Shown here one piece after another: positions 27,591 to 27,768 of a stretch of 27,768 bases of DNA. Below the pieces are notes generated by a model. It did not search any database. It saw nothing but the letters and a program-made list of their open reading frames with translations, and was not told the DNA's origin. The position numbers and the translations under genes were made by a program. Source of the stretch: Nemertoderma westbladi (taxonomy: Eukaryota; Xenacoelomorpha; Nemertodermatida; Nemertodermatidae); contig JAUCBJ010002341.1 of assembly GCA_032718475.1 (NCBI GenBank), positions 1-27,768 on the forward strand. The letters are read 5' to 3'. Position 1 is the first letter of the stretch. Every line of letters starts with the position of its first letter.

Positions 27591-27768
27591 TATCTCTGCT
27601 AATGAAAATTACTTTAATTTTGAAGTAACTTCGAGATAACAGGAACACCGAAAAAAATAATCACGAAATAAAAAAAAGAATATAAAGGATACACAGAATA
27701 TAATTTGGAAAACACTGGGAAAATAAACAATTATTTTTTCCACTGACTCAGATTTGTATAATTTTCCT
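27591..27768. other. AT-rich end of window
   Basis: Nothing recognised. Confidence 0.5.

Noticed and set aside
1-27768. CRISPR array or bacterial operons
   Set aside because: Tandem repeats lack unique spacers, and introns and eukaryotic transposons show the DNA is eukaryotic.

Overview
The window is AT-rich eukaryotic DNA. It shows introns with GT/AG borders, large minisatellites, foldback elements and several classes of animal-type transposons, so a metazoan genome is the best reading. A marine invertebrate is plausible from the Polinton, FLYWCH-MULE and foldback content and from frequent words such as TAGGCCTA and TACTGTACAGTA, but the species cannot be named from this. | Layout. (1) 1-3.6 kb, minus strand: one end of a Polinton/Maverick (adintovirus-like) element. 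Reading right to left it carries an unknown acidic protein, a RING-finger protein, an FtsK/HerA-type packaging ATPase, the small conserved Polinton PX-like protein, a 56-residue basic ORF and a DDE integrase that runs off the left edge. All frames are open. (2) 3.6-5.1 kb: non-coding, repeat-rich sequence that probably includes the element's terminal region, ending in an 11-copy 43-46 bp minisatellite. (3) 5.6-8.7 kb: possible host exons, including an X-box next to an open frame with a good splice donor, a 137-residue ORF and a tiny signal-peptide ORF. (4) 8.8-9.8 kb: two foldback/MITE elements. (5) 9.93-14.16 kb: a Mutator-like (MULE) transposon with matching terminal inverted repeats and an apparently intact FLYWCH + DDE transposase. 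A 5'-truncated CR1/L2-like LINE has inserted into its left terminal repeat. (6) 14.18-20.86 kb, plus strand: four open segments whose splice phases all agree (1, 2, 2), giving a previously unnamed host gene. Two of its exons encode homologous peptides and the last encodes a lysine-rich octapeptide repeat. Its introns are loaded with a 420 bp foldback, a fragment resembling an ISXO2/Merlin transposase N-terminus, a 0.93 kb palindrome and a 26-copy 45 bp minisatellite. (7) 21.0-22.4 kb: two MITEs of related design with 3-bp TAA duplications. (8) 24.1-26.3 kb: a 43-copy 50/51 bp minisatellite with higher-order structure, bracketed by splice-like signals. (9) 26.3-27.8 kb: mostly featureless AT-rich DNA with a short tandem repeat and a hairpin. 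| The most notable items are the phase-consistent novel gene with duplicated exons, the intact Polinton gene block with two unrecognised small proteins, the LINE-in-MULE nesting, and a cluster of TTCTAGAA palindromes (a heat-shock-element-like word) carried by foldback DNA. No RNA genes or CRISPR arrays were seen.
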